In this document: positions 49,203 to 58,233 of the stretch, in pieces
How the letters are laid out: every line of letters begins with the position of its first letter
Position numbering within the stretch: position 1 is the stretch's first letter
Assembly: GCA_001298545.1 (NCBI GenBank)
Contig: LJCX01000033.1
Span: 124,001 to 188,000, forward strand
Source: Actinobacteria bacterium OV320
Lineage (GTDB): Bacteria; Actinomycetota; Actinomycetes; Streptomycetales; Streptomycetaceae
DNA length: 64,000 nt
Reading direction: 5' to 3'
Notes under the pieces: model-generated
The model's database searches: none
Seen by the model: only the letters and a program-made list of their open reading frames with translations
What the model was told of the DNA's origin: nothing
Program-made: the position numbers and the translations under genes

Positions 49203-50267
49203 GTGGAACAGACCATGATGGCGGTCCGCCTGTTCGAACACGGCGGGCCCGAGGTGCTCAAGTACATCGAGGCACCGATTCCCGAGGTCGGCCCGGACGA
49301 CGTCTTGCTGCGTGTGCACGCCACAGCGGTCAACAGCTGGGACCTGCGTTACCGCTCGGGCAACCTGCCGCAGCCTCTCCCGGGACGGCCGTCGTGGCCC
49401 CTGCCGTTCCAGCTCGGCCGGGACGCGGCCGGTGAGATCGTGGCCACCGGCGATAACGTCACCCGGTGGAGCCCAGGCGACAGGGCGGTACAGCTCCCGC
49501 ACCCGCCGTGCCGCAACTGCGCGCTGTGCCTACGCGGACTCGAGAATCTGTGCATCGACACCGCCTACCCCGGACACCAGGTCTTCGGCGGATACGCCCA
49601 GTACGTCGTGCGACGCCAGGACGCCATTCTGCCCATCCCCGACGGCGTCGACTTCGAGACGGCCGCAGCCACCATGTGGACCTACACCACCCCGCTCAAC
49701 TGCGCACGCCAGGCACCCGTCGGCCCCGGCGACACGGTGGTCATCACCGGCGCCAGCGGCGGAATGGCGATCGCCTGCGCACAACTGGCGAAGCTGAGCG
49801 GCGCCACCGTCATCGGCACCACCACCAAACCGGACCACGACGAAGCACTCGGCAAGCTCGGCTACGACCACATCGTGCACTCCACCGACCCCCGGCTACC
49901 GGCACAGGTGAGGGAGCTGACGCACGGCCTGGGCGCCGACGCCGTCTGGGACTGCGTCGGCGGCAACGACTTCTTCCAGCTCTCCCTTTCCTGCACACGG
50001 CTCGGCGGCACGGTCATCGTCCTCGGCACACCGACCGACCAGGGATCCCGCCTCGAACTGGACGCACTCGCGCTCATCGGCCAGCAGGTGAAGATCGCCA
50101 GTGTGCGCGGCGCCACCCTGCGCGACCAGCAACTGTGCCTGGAACTGCTGGCAGACAAGAAGATCACCCCGATCATCGACCGCGCCTACCCCCTGGAACA
50201 GGCGGCCGAAGCCCACGCATACCTCGAAAGCCACCGACAGACCGGCAAAGTACTTCTCCTGCCCTGA
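49203..50267 (+). CDS. Zinc-type alcohol dehydrogenase / MDR
   Basis: A 354-residue MDR: MMAVRLFEHGGPEVLKYIEA, VNSWDLRYRSGNL, LGRDAAGEIVATGDNVTRWS, the structural-zinc loop HPPCRNCALCLRGLENLCID (four Cys) and cofactor loop VITGASGGMAIACAQLAKLS. The catalytic-zinc Cys position is Ser (VNSWD), as in zinc-free quinone/crotonyl reductases. GTG at 49203 is preferred because AAGGAACGTGACA gives proper spacing; internal ATGs at 49215/49218 are alternatives. It stands about 490 bp behind the second promoter-like block. Confidence 0.85.
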   Translation: MEQTMMAVRLFEHGGPEVLKYIEAPIPEVGPDDVLLRVHATAVNSWDLRYRSGNLPQPLPGRPSWPLPFQLGRDAAGEIVATGDNVTRWSPGDRAVQLPHPPCRNCALCLRGLENLCIDTAYPGHQVFGGYAQYVVRRQDAILPIPDGVDFETAAATMWTYTTPLNCARQAPVGPGDTVVITGASGGMAIACAQLAKLSGATVIGTTTKPDHDEALGKLGYDHIVHSTDPRLPAQVRELTHGLGADAVWDCVGGNDFFQLSLSCTRLGGTVIVLGTPTDQGSRLELDALALIGQQVKIASVRGATLRDQQLCLELLADKKITPIIDRAYPLEQAAEAHAYLESHRQTGKVLLLP

Positions 50268-50399
50268 CTACCCAGCCGACCGCGGACACACCCTCCCGGG
50301 GCCGGCGACAGCTGCCAACGGCCTCGCGCGGGGCAGGCCGCCTGATGCGAGCGATGCGTTGTCGGCGCGACTGACGAACTCCCGCGCGGTCGTGGGTCA

Positions 50400-50419
50400 C
50401 CCGCGGCGTCGGCCGCGGG
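50400..50419 (+). terminator. Hairpin downstream of the alcohol dehydrogenase
   Basis: CCCGCGGC-GTCG-GCCGCGGG, a perfect 8-bp stem. The 435 bp between 50267 and 50703 hold no gene I can support. Confidence 0.5.
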
Positions 50420-50702
50420 CGGGTGAAGGACGCCGTGGTCGCGGCCGAAGCGGTTGGCCGCCGCCGCTGAGCCGGACGGCCGGTGCAGTCAGAACCCGTA
50501 AGCCACCGAGCGTCCACTCCGCGTGCGCGCTGCCCCCGGCAGCAGGAGCGAGCGGCACGCGGCTGCACCGATTACGGCGAGGACGCGCCCGCTGCGCACG
50601 CTGAGCACAGCGGTGTCCGGTTCTCGCCGGTTCGCGGTAAATGGCTGGACTGAGGACCGCCCCGAACGGGACACTTCCGACTTCCGAACCACCGGGAGTG
50701 TG

Positions 50703-52622
50703 ATGGGGACAACAGATATGCAAGGGTCGACGCCGGGCAGGAGCGCGGTCGTTCTGGCGCTGCGCCGCTACGGTCGGGAACTGCTGAGACTACGACGGCT
50801 GGCCCTGCCCGCACTGCTGCTGCCCGCCATGGGCAACATCGGCACCCGCTACGTCGCCCCCCTGCTGATCGCCAAACTGGCAGGCCAGGCTGCCGACGAC
50901 GACGGTCTCACCCTCAGCTCGGCGCTGCCGTACGTGCTGGGCTTCGGAGTGACACTGCTGCTCGCCGAGGCCGTGTGGCGGGTGGGGCAGCACTGCCTGA
51001 ACCGCGTGGACGCCCTCGGCATGGAACACCTGTACGTGAGTGGCATGGAGGAACTTCTCGCCAAGGACGCGGCATTCTTCCATGACAACTTCGCCGGTTC
51101 GCTGACCAAACGGGTGCTGAGCTTCGGCAAGCGCTTCGAGGACTTCGTGGACACGGTGACGTACCGGATCGTGGGCAGTCTCGTCCCCCTGCTGTTCGGC
51201 GCCGTGGTGCTGTGGAGCTACGAACCGATGCTCGTCGTCGGCCTTCTGGTGATGATCGCGCTGACGGTGCTGGCCGCGACACCTCTGATCCGTCGTCGGC
51301 AGCGGCTCGTCAACGACCGTGAGGCGGCGTTCGCCCGGGTCTCAGGGCACGTCGCCGACAGCCTCATGAACATGGAGACCATCCGGGCCTTCGCGGCCGA
51401 GTGTCGGGAGGCCGACGAACACCGCAGCCGTGTCGCGGATTCCCGGCGCCTGACGCTGCGGTCGTGGGACTACGGCAATCTGCGCGTCGACACCCTGATC
51501 GCCCCCATGTCCGTACTGACGAACGTGCTGGGCCTGTTGGTCGCCATCGCCTTCGGTGGCCCGGGCCAGGGAGTGGAGGAGGTCGTCGTCGCCTTCACCT
51601 ACTACTCCAACGCCACCCAGATCATGTTCGAGTTCAACCAGATCTATCGGCGTCTGGAAAGCTCGATGACCGAGGCCGCGCAGTTCACGGAGCTGTTGCT
51701 GGATCCGCCCACCGTGCTCGACCCGACGCAACCCGCGCCGCTCGCACCGCGGGACACAGGCATCCGCTTCGAGACGGTGACCTTCGCCCACGCGGGCGCG
51801 AAGCCGATTTTCCAGGCACTCGACCTCGACGTTCCCGCAGGCGCACGGATCGGTCTGGTCGGCAGGTCCGGCGGAGGCAAGACCACACTCACCCGGCTTC
51901 TGCTGCGCATGTCGGACATCGACGACGGACGCATCCTGATCGGCGGTCAGGACATCAGCGGATTGCGCCAGACCGACCTGCGCTCGCTCATCGCCTACGT
52001 CCCGCAGGAACCCGCCATGTTCCACCGCAGCCTGCGGGACAACATCGCTTTCGCCCGGCCCGGCGCCACCGACAAGGAGATCCACGCCGCGGCCGCGGCC
52101 GCGCACGTCACGGAGTTCGTCGACCAACTCCCCGACGGCTTCGACACCCTGGTGGGGGAGCGGGGAGTGAAACTCTCGGGCGGGCAGCGCCAGCGCGTCG
52201 CCCTCGCCAGGGCCATCCTGCGCGACGCCCCGATCCTGCTGCTCGACGAGGCCACCAGCGCGCTGGACTCGGAGAGCGAACTCCTCGTCCAGGACGCCCT
52301 GTGGCGGTTGATGGACGGACGTACGGCCCTCGTGGTCGCCCACCGTCTGAGCACCGTCGCCGGTATGGACCGTCTCGTCGTCCTCGACCGCGGAAGCGTC
52401 GTCGAGCAGGGCACCCACGAGGAGTTGCTCACATCGAACGGTGCCTACGCCAAGCTGTGGCAGCACCAGTCGGGCGGCTTCCTCGGCGAGAGCTCCGACT
52501 CGGCCCCCGGATGCCCGATCCCAGGAGCCGGTTCCAGCGGGCTGCCCGGACCGGCCGACCCGGCGCCGGACGGCAACCGCAGGACGTCGTCACCCGCTCG
52601 TACAAGCACCGGTTCCACGTGA
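50703..52622 (+). CDS. ABC exporter (fused membrane and ATPase domains)
   Basis: A 639-residue half-transporter. The membrane domain has about six helices (for example LALPALLLPAMGNIGTRYVA, LPYVLGFGVTLLLAEAVWRV, VPLLFGAVVLWSYEPMLVVG, LTNVLGLLVAIAFGG). ATPase domain: RIGLVGRSGGGKTTLTRLLL (Walker A), Q-loop in AYVPQEPAMFHRSLRDNIAF, GVKLSGGQRQRVALARAILR (signature), ILLLDEATSALDSESE (Walker B), TALVVAHRLSTVAG (H-loop). The C-terminus ends in a low-complexity Pro/Ser tail. It should act as a homodimer exporting a hydrophobic compound. ATG at 50703 behind GGGAGTGTG; an ATG at 50718 is possible. Confidence 0.9.
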   Translation: MGTTDMQGSTPGRSAVVLALRRYGRELLRLRRLALPALLLPAMGNIGTRYVAPLLIAKLAGQAADDDGLTLSSALPYVLGFGVTLLLAEAVWRVGQHCLNRVDALGMEHLYVSGMEELLAKDAAFFHDNFAGSLTKRVLSFGKRFEDFVDTVTYRIVGSLVPLLFGAVVLWSYEPMLVVGLLVMIALTVLAATPLIRRRQRLVNDREAAFARVSGHVADSLMNMETIRAFAAECREADEHRSRVADSRRLTLRSWDYGNLRVDTLIAPMSVLTNVLGLLVAIAFGGPGQGVEEVVVAFTYYSNATQIMFEFNQIYRRLESSMTEAAQFTELLLDPPTVLDPTQPAPLAPRDTGIRFETVTFAHAGAKPIFQALDLDVPAGARIGLVGRSGGGKTTLTRLLLRMSDIDDGRILIGGQDISGLRQTDLRSLIAYVPQEPAMFHRSLRDNIAFARPGATDKEIHAAAAAAHVTEFVDQLPDGFDTLVGERGVKLSGGQRQRVALARAILRDAPILLLDEATSALDSESELLVQDALWRLMDGRTALVVAHRLSTVAGMDRLVVLDRGSVVEQGTHEELLTSNGAYAKLWQHQSGGFLGESSDSAPGCPIPGAGSSGLPGPADPAPDGNRRTSSPARTSTGST

Positions 52623-52761
52623 CCGATCCGCTCACGGACATCCTCGCCCGCCGACGCTGCCAGGAGGAAAGCAAGCCCGACTGAGTCGATCACAAGGTCG
52701 CTGTCATCCGGCCGCCCGCGCGGGCATGACGACCACTACGCGCGTGGTGAAGACTGGGCAG

Positions 52762-53118
52762 ATGCCTCATGACCCGGGCGGACTCCTGTTCGTCGCGTTC
52801 GGTTCCGTCCTCGTCGCCGCCGGCTTCATCTGGAAGGGGCGCGTCCTGCGCCCCCTCTCGACGAAACGGACCCAGGCGGCCGCAATCCGGGACCGCTCCA
52901 GAAACCTGCTCCGTTCTGCGGACATGGCGATCGCCGAAGCGCGTCGCCGGGCGGCACGCGGCGAACCGGCCATTGTCACGGTCGGGGACGTGACCCGGGT
53001 GGCGTGCCGGCACTACGGGCACGTCTCCGTGGAGCGCGACGAGGCGGCTGCCGCCCTCCGCCAGCGCTTCGAGGCCGCCGGCTGCCGCGCGGACTGCATG
53101 ACCGATGCCTTCAACTGA
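52762..53118 (+). CDS. Small membrane-anchored protein, unknown family
   Basis: About 118 residues with one N-terminal TM (GGLLFVAFGSVLVAAGFIWK), then a basic helical stretch (RTQAAAIRDRSRNLLRSADM, AIAEARRRAARGEPAIVTVG) and a C-terminal part with DEAAAALRQRFEAAGCRADC. I do not recognise it. The start is uncertain (ATG at 52726 or 52762). It begins 140 bp after the exporter and may be part of that unit. Confidence 0.45.
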   Translation: MPHDPGGLLFVAFGSVLVAAGFIWKGRVLRPLSTKRTQAAAIRDRSRNLLRSADMAIAEARRRAARGEPAIVTVGDVTRVACRHYGHVSVERDEAAAALRQRFEAAGCRADCMTDAFN

Positions 53119-53381
53119 CCGCCTCCTCGGTGTTGAAGAGGCTGTGGAAAGCGTAAGGGTGATCATGTCCGTCGTCGGCTGAAGCTGCCCATGCAGCCGA
53201 TCCGGCCGTGCTGCCGATCCGCCCGTGCTGCGCCCTGGGTGCGCTACGGCTGGCGGGCGTCCTGTCCCAGGACGACGGGGTCTTCGGCTCGCAGTCGAAT
53301 CGCCGCGCACACGCCCTGGGTCTTGCGCGAAGCGAGGTACTCCTCGTCGCGCTTGCTGAAACCGTCTGAACGCTCGCGTCC

Positions 53382-53630
53382 TCAGGGGCGCTGCTTCGCA
53401 TCCTCGTTTCCCCGATCGGAGTCGAGGCGGGCGAGGAGGTCACGGAGATCGGGCATGCCGAGGTGGACGACGGAGTGCCGGGCCGCGAGTTCGCGCATGG
53501 CGGCGAGCTTCCTGCGCCACGGCGGCGAGGCCGGCCTCGCCGAGCCGGCCTGGTCCTTGGCTTCCCGAGGGCCGTCATGCAGGTTCGCCAGAACTTCGCC
53601 TGCGTCATGTGTGATCGCCGCCGCTGTCAC
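53382..53630 (-). CDS. Small hypothetical protein
   Basis: An 82-residue frame: MTAAAITHDAGEVLANLHDG, PREAKDQAGSARPASPPWRR, KLAAMRELAARHSVVHLGMP, DLRDLLARLDSDRGNEDAKQ. The composition (balanced charge, few Cys/Trp) looks more like protein than the antisense frames around it, but no family is recognised. It lies in a 660-bp gap (53119-53783) otherwise without a supportable gene. Confidence 0.3.
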   Translation of the reverse strand: MTAAAITHDAGEVLANLHDGPREAKDQAGSARPASPPWRRKLAAMRELAARHSVVHLGMPDLRDLLARLDSDRGNEDAKQRP

Positions 53631-53783
53631 GCCCGTATAGCAGGCCTGCCCCGGGGGCCCACCGAAATCGCCCCGACGGGAGCCTTGTTCACCACGATCG
53701 GGTGATCTTTGCGGGTTCGGCGCAACCAGGCAACTCTTTCGCTAGTAACACACCCGTAAGTCATATTCACCTCAGGGGGCGAC

Positions 53784-54404
53784 ATGAGCCAGCCATACCC
53801 GCAGCAGCCGCACCAGCCCAACCAGCAACAGCCCGGATGGGGTGGCCTCCAGACTCCTCCGGGATACGCCGGCCCGCCCTTCCAGCCGCTCCCGCCCAAG
53901 AAGCCGAGCGCAGGCAAGATCATCGGACTGGGCTGCGCCGGCATCATCGGCCTGTTCGTCGTGATCGGCATCGTCGGAGCCGCGACGAGCGGCGGCGACT
54001 CCACGGACAACAGCAACAAGGACAAGGCCGTCTCGGCCACCGGCAAGTCGACGACCGACGACGCCAAGGACGAGCCTGTGAAGGAAGAGCCCGCCAAGGA
54101 GGAAAGGCCGGCCGAGTCCACCAAGACGCAGGCCGAGGAATTCCAGGCCTGCGTGGCCAAGTCCGGCACGCCCACCGAGCAGGCTGCGATCAAGCACGTC
54201 ACGAAGGTCACCGGCGCCGACAAGCGGAACAACATCCTGGATGCTCCCGAGGTGTTCACCGACTTCACCGGCGGACTGATGGGACCGCACCAGGGCGAGG
54301 GCAAGCTGATCGCCTCCGCGTTCACGTCGTGCTACGAGTCCGACAACGGGCTGGTGACCGTCTACGACAAGAACGGCGAGATCCTCGCCAACGCCAACTA
54401 CTGA
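53784..54404 (+). CDS. Proline-rich single-TM protein, unknown function
   Basis: A 206-residue protein: a cytoplasmic Pro/Gln-rich tail (YPQQPHQPNQQQPGWGGLQT), one TM at about 43-67 (KIIGLGCAGIIGLFVVIGIV), a Lys/Glu/Ser linker and an extracytoplasmic domain (EEFQACVAKSGTPTEQAAIK, HVTKVTGADKRNNILDAPEV, SAFTSCYESDNGLVTVYDKN) with two cysteines. This architecture is frequent in Streptomyces surface proteins of unknown role. Preceded by GGGGGCGAC; ATG at 53784. Confidence 0.75.
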   Translation: MSQPYPQQPHQPNQQQPGWGGLQTPPGYAGPPFQPLPPKKPSAGKIIGLGCAGIIGLFVVIGIVGAATSGGDSTDNSNKDKAVSATGKSTTDDAKDEPVKEEPAKEERPAESTKTQAEEFQACVAKSGTPTEQAAIKHVTKVTGADKRNNILDAPEVFTDFTGGLMGPHQGEGKLIASAFTSCYESDNGLVTVYDKNGEILANANY

Positions 54405-54469
54405 TCCGTCCGCCTGCCGCGTTCCGGTAGCAGGCTGCCCCCGGGGCCCCGCTGGGCCCTCCCCGTCGC

Positions 54470-54748
54470 GGCAGACTGCGTGCAGTTGACCGTCGGCCCC
54501 ACCGCGCCGGTCGGCGGGCCAGCGGCCCACCGCCGGGTCCAGCGCGTCGCCGTCGACGCGGCCCAACTGCCGCCGCACCGTCGCCTCCGTCGGCAGACAC
54601 TGCTTCGGGGACACCGGGTCCGGCTGTGCGTCAAGGCACCCCATTCCAGCAGGCGCGGGATCTCCTGGGGCACGGCTCGTGATGCTCGCGGGGGTGCTCC
54701 AGGGCGGGCGGGGTCGGCGATGATGCGTCGCCAAGCACGGTCCTCCAC
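54470..54748 (-). pseudogene. ISAs1-family transposase remnant
   Basis: On the minus strand PQEIPRLLEWGALTH in one frame is followed in the next by DPVSPKQCLPTEATVRRQLG and RVDGDALDPAVGRWPADRRG. In intact ISAs1 transposases these blocks are contiguous (EIPRLLEW...EATVRRxLxRVDGDALDxAVGxWLADR). The frames are shifted and both ends are missing. Decayed mobile DNA; the rest of the 54405-54791 gap holds nothing else. Confidence 0.6.
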
Positions 54749-54791
54749 CAGGACCAGCGCGTCGAGAACTCCATGATCTTGGAAGGGCGCG

Positions 54792-55013
54792 TCAGTCGGC
54801 TGCGGCGTCCTCGGCCTCCCAGCGCAGCAGGTCGCCCGGCTGGCACTCGAGGACGTCGCAGAGCGCGGCGAGCGTCGCGAAGCGCACCGCCTTGGCGCGG
54901 CCGTTCTTGAGTACCGCCAGGTTGGCGGGAGTGATCCCTACGCGGTCCGCGAGCTCGCCCACGGACATTTTCCGCTTGGCCAGCATCACGTCGATGTCGA
55001 CGGCGATCGGCAT
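54792..55013 (-). CDS. XRE/YozG-like HTH regulator
   Basis: A 73-residue Cro/C1-type HTH: MPIAVDIDVMLAKRKMSVGE, LADRVGITPANLAVLKNGRA, KAVRFATLAALCDVLECQPG, DLLRWEAED. The single domain is complete and of the usual length for YozG-type regulators. Its ATG overlaps the stop of the DUF2975 gene (TGATG), so they are translated together. It probably represses its own operon through the palindrome at 55537. Confidence 0.9.
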   Translation of the reverse strand: MPIAVDIDVMLAKRKMSVGELADRVGITPANLAVLKNGRAKAVRFATLAALCDVLECQPGDLLRWEAEDAAAD

Positions 55014-55504
55014 CAGATCACCTCGTCCAACTCGGCCTGCATCTGCGCCGCTTCGGCGTCGCGTGCGACGGCCTGGGCGAGCAGCATCCGCAGCACGAGC
55101 ACGATGAGCGCGACTCCCAGGATGGCCAGGCCGACCCCGCCCATGATGACGGTGACGCCCGGGTCGTCCCGCTGGCCCGGAGCATTGACCGCCGTGACCG
55201 CGAACCATACGAGGGCAGCCGCCACGATCGCGCCGATCACGCCGTCCACGTACCGGAAGGCGGCGTGGGAGAACACGGTTCCGCGTCGCACCATGGTCAC
55301 CAGCCGCCATACGCAGACCAGGGCGACCTGGGCCGACACCATGCCCAAGATCGTGATCACGCGCAGCGCGGTCAGCGGGAGCGATCCGTCCTCCGGGTCG
55401 TTCCCGCTGACCAGTGTCCACACCATCAACACCTGTACGAACACGGTGCCGGCGAGCACCACTACGAGCAGGGCGCGCAGCGCACGCACGGTCAGCTTTC
55501 CCAT
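55013..55504 (-). CDS. DUF2975 membrane protein
   Basis: A 163-residue protein with four TM helices (ALLVVVLAGTVFVQVLMVWT, LRVITILGMVSAQVALVCVW, VIGAIVAAALVWFAVTAVNA, VIMGGVGLAILGVALIVLVL) and a TVFSHAAFRYVDGVIG loop, the hallmark of DUF2975. These proteins are nearly always paired with a small HTH protein, as here. ATG at 55504 has AAGGATGGGTC before it; an in-frame ATG at 55519 is an alternative. Function unknown. Confidence 0.88.
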   Translation of the reverse strand: MGKLTVRALRALLVVVLAGTVFVQVLMVWTLVSGNDPEDGSLPLTALRVITILGMVSAQVALVCVWRLVTMVRRGTVFSHAAFRYVDGVIGAIVAAALVWFAVTAVNAPGQRDDPGVTVIMGGVGLAILGVALIVLVLRMLLAQAVARDAEAAQMQAELDEVI

Positions 55505-55536
55505 GACCCATCCTTCCATCGAATCGCGATGGGAAT

Positions 55537-55553
55537 CTATCGATATTCGATAG
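55537..55553. promoter_or_regulatory. Palindrome CTATCGA-TAT-TCGATAG
   Basis: Perfect 7-3-7 inverted repeat 33 bp upstream of the DUF2975 start. A likely operator for the small HTH regulator. Between here and 55852 (300 bp) no gene is seen. Confidence 0.6.
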
Positions 55554-55852
55554 GTGAAGCAAGGGCTGGGATGGAGGGTGGATGGCGCGGGCCCGGGGTG
55601 AGGTGTCCGGCCGGGGCGCGGGAGAGCGAGCCGGCCATCCTCCCGCACCACCGACCTCCATCCGGGCCGGTGACGCCGGGCAGCTGCGCAGTCGCCGCCC
55701 GGGTCCTGGGGGGTCGCGGAGCCATGTCAGCGCCACGGCCGGCTTGCGTCGGCGCCACGCGGTGCGGCCCGGACGGGTCGGACGAGGGGGAGTGGCACAG
55801 GGAACGCCACCCGCCAGGGTGACCGGCGTCGTGAAGCAAGTGAGGAGGCGCA

Positions 55853-56200
55853 ATGTTGGCAACACCGTCGCCCGCCAGGGCCGTCCTGGCCCACCTGCGT
55901 GCCGCCGGCCTCGGGCCCCTGGCGGACCTCGGCTCCCGCGGCCTGGACAACAACGTCCTCGACCCTGTGATCGTCACAGGCTTCCACCCCACCCGCACCC
56001 ACAAGCTCCCCCCGGCAGAAGACCGCCAACCGCGTCATCGCTGTCGGACGGGCACCGGTCGAGCGCGGCTTCGCCCATCTCGAGAACTGGCCGATCCTCA
56101 CCAAGCTCCGCACCGACCCTGCCCGCCCCCTGCCCTCCTGCAGAGCCCTGCTCGTCCTGACGAAGCTCGAAGTCAACCGCTGGCGGATCTACTCAGCAGA
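55853..56200 (+). pseudogene. DDE transposase remnant (C-terminal part)
   Basis: GLDNNVLDPVIVTGFHPTRT-HKLPP is followed, one base out of frame, by TANRVIAVGRAPVERGFAHL, ENWPILTKLRTDPARP and ALLVLTKLEVNR. Intact members read ANRxLAxxRAPVEHGFAHLKNWRILTKLRTDPA...ALLVLTNLEVNR. Broken by a frameshift and lacking the N-terminal half. A shorter relic of the same 3' end lies at 57880-57970. Confidence 0.6.
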
Positions 56201-56303
56201 CAGTCACCCACGACAACTTCGAGAATCCCGGCACCGGGCATACCGGCCCCTTGCCAGTAAGCCATCGAGCCGACCATGGACGGTCCCATCGAACCGGTGT
56301 GCG

Positions 56304-57185
56304 TCAGGGCTGAATGGTCTCCAGGTCCTCGAGGAGGCTGGAGTGGGTCGGCTGCCACCCGAGGGCATTGCGGGTGTGGGCGCTGGACGCCGGCTGGTCC
56401 ATGGCGAAGATCGGGCCGAACGGGCCGAAGTTCTCCTGCGGAACCTCCTCGACCGGCAGGCCCAGTCGCCGGCCGATGACTGTGGCGATGTCCCGCACCG
56501 CGTCGCCCTCGTCGCCGACGGCGTGCCAGGCCGTCCCGGCCGGTGCGGACTCGAGGGCCAGCCGGAACAGGACGGCTGCGTCGAGCGCGTGCACGGCCGG
56601 CCAGCGCTGGGTGCCGTCGCCCGGGTGGCCGGCCACCCCGGTGCGGCGCGCTTGATCGGTCAACAGGCCGGCGAATCCGCCCTTGCCCTCGTTGTGGACC
56701 GTGCGCGGCATGCGGACAGCCATGCTGCGCACACCGCGCGAGGCGAGGTCCAGCAGTGCATTGACCGAACGGCCCCGGCCGCCCACCGGTCCGTCTGTCG
56801 GCAGCGGATCGGCCTCGGTGGAGGCGCGCCCCGGCACCCAGGGTGTGCCGGAGACCGTGACGATCGGGCGGTCGCTTCCGATGAGTTCCTGCCCCAGCGT
56901 GGCGAGGGCGGCGCTCTCCTCGGTGATGGCCTGAGCGAGAGCGTCCGGACTGCTGTAGTCGCGTCCGAACGCCAGACTGATCACGCCGTCGCACTGTGCT
57001 GCGCCGGACCGGAGGGCATCGAGGTCGGTCAGGTCTCCTCGCAGCACCTTGGCACCAGCGCGGTCGAGGGCCTGCGCGGAGCCGTCCGAGCGAGCCAGTG
57101 CGAGAACAGTGTGGCCGTTGCCGAGCAGTTCGGCGACGACGGCGGAGCCGATGGTGCCGGTACCGCCGGTGACGAAGACATGCAT
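56304..57185 (-). CDS. NAD-dependent epimerase/dehydratase-like protein
   Basis: A 293-residue extended SDR: MHVFVTGGTGTIGSAVVAEL (cofactor loop), LALARSDGSAQALDRAGAKV, LRGDLTDLDALRSGAAQCDG, VTVSGTPWVPG, and the C-terminal VEEVPQENFGPFGPIFAMDQ, NALGWQPTHSSLLEDL. No clear YxxxK catalytic pair is visible, as in several regulatory or atypical members. Start at 57185 with GGGAGAGCTC ahead. Divergent from a TetR gene, with two perfect operators between, hence very likely repressed by it. Confidence 0.88.
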   Translation of the reverse strand: MHVFVTGGTGTIGSAVVAELLGNGHTVLALARSDGSAQALDRAGAKVLRGDLTDLDALRSGAAQCDGVISLAFGRDYSSPDALAQAITEESAALATLGQELIGSDRPIVTVSGTPWVPGRASTEADPLPTDGPVGGRGRSVNALLDLASRGVRSMAVRMPRTVHNEGKGGFAGLLTDQARRTGVAGHPGDGTQRWPAVHALDAAVLFRLALESAPAGTAWHAVGDEGDAVRDIATVIGRRLGLPVEEVPQENFGPFGPIFAMDQPASSAHTRNALGWQPTHSSLLEDLETIQP

Positions 57186-57200
57186 GAGCTCTCCCTGAAA

Positions 57201-57260
57201 GTGATGGGACCGTTGTCCCATCACTGACCCTACATGGTGATGGGACGGGAGTCCCATCAC
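57201..57260. promoter_or_regulatory. Two perfect TetR operators GTGATGGGAC-N4-GTCCCATCAC
   Basis: Arms GTGATGGGAC and GTCCCATCAC at 57201-57224 (N4 = CGTT) and 57237-57260 (N4 = GGGA), exactly 36 bp apart. They fill the 88-bp gap between the epimerase-like gene and the TetR gene. Confidence 0.9.
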
Positions 57261-57273
57261 CTATCCTGGGCTC

Positions 57274-57852
57274 ATGGCTAGATGGCAACCAGGGGCGGCC
57301 CAGCGACTTGTCGTTGCGGCCGTCGACCTGTTCACCGAGCAGGGGTACGACGCCACCACGGTGACGCAGATCGCCGAGCGCGCCGGCGTCACCAAGAGCA
57401 CCTTCTTCCGGCACTTCTCCGACAAGCGCGAGCTGCTGGTCGCCGGCCAGGAGACGCTCAGCAGGCTGCTCGCCGACGGCATCACCGAGGCCCCTGCGAG
57501 CGCCAGCCCGCTCCAGGCGGTGGCGGCCGGTCTCGAGCGCGCATCGAGCGCCATGGGTCCGGTGAACCGTGAACTCGGCCCCCGCCTCAAAGCAGCCGTG
57601 GCAGCCAGCACCGAACTACAAGAGCGCGACGCCCTCAAGAGCGTCGGTCTCGCGGCCGCCATGACAGCCGCGCTCATCGCCCGCGGCCTCCCCGACCCGA
57701 CCGCGCACCTCGCGGCCGAGCTGGGAGTCCTCGCGTTCAAGCGGGGATACGCCCAGTGGTCCGAAAGCGATCGTGACGGCACAGAAGGGCTCGCGCCACA
57801 TGCACTGGCAGCCCTGGAAGACTTGCGTGCGGCAACTGCATCGCTGGGCTGA
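57274..57852 (+). CDS. TetR family regulator
   Basis: A 192-residue TetR: AQRLVVAAVDLFTEQGYDAT, TVTQIAERAGVTKSTFFRHF, SDKRELLVAGQETLSRLLAD (HTH), and a ligand domain with AVAASTELQERDALKSVGLA, AELGVLAFKRGYAQW. It starts 13 bp after the second operator, so it represses itself. One divergent target, the epimerase-like gene. Effector unknown. Confidence 0.92.
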   Translation: MARWQPGAAQRLVVAAVDLFTEQGYDATTVTQIAERAGVTKSTFFRHFSDKRELLVAGQETLSRLLADGITEAPASASPLQAVAAGLERASSAMGPVNRELGPRLKAAVAASTELQERDALKSVGLAAAMTAALIARGLPDPTAHLAAELGVLAFKRGYAQWSESDRDGTEGLAPHALAALEDLRAATASLG

Positions 57853-57879
57853 TCGATGCCGCTCGGTTGTCGCCGGCCG

Positions 57880-57970
57880 GGCCCCGTCGGCGCCATGGGC
57901 ACTGCGCCCGTCGACCGCCTCCGAGACGCCCCCCTCGTCCTGACAGACCTCGAAGCCGATCGCTGACAGA
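57880..57970 (+). pseudogene. Short 3' relic of the same DDE transposase
   Basis: CTCGTCCTGACAGACCTCGA onward reads LVLTDLEADR and then CAGACAGTCACCC. At 56150-56215 the sequence is CTCGTCCTGACGAAGCTCGA (LVLTKLEVNR) and CAGACAGTCACCC. About 70% identical over 90 bp. Together they flank the epimerase/TetR module. The rest of 57853-58233 holds no gene. Confidence 0.5.
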
Positions 57971-58233
57971 TGACCTACTTCGCAGACAGTCACCCCGGAC
58001 CAGCGTGAGTGCCCCGAGAGCCGCGGTCACGCCAGCCCTTTGACCTGTGATTTCAAGTCGGCGGAGGCTCACTCACCCTCGGTGGTGGCGCCTGGCGTGC
58101 GGGTCTGCTGTAGCGGTGCTGAGATGCGATTCAGATTTTCGGCGGTCTGAGGATGTCGAGAACGTGTCACCGGCTCCGTCCCAGGGGCATCAGCGGCCAC
58201 CACCGGCCGCACGAGGAAGAAGGAGAATCCAGC

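Noticed and set aside
52690..53310. Leftward 206-codon frame over the small membrane protein
   Set aside because: Low-complexity Arg/Gly composition; the plus-strand frame has a clear TM helix and better composition.
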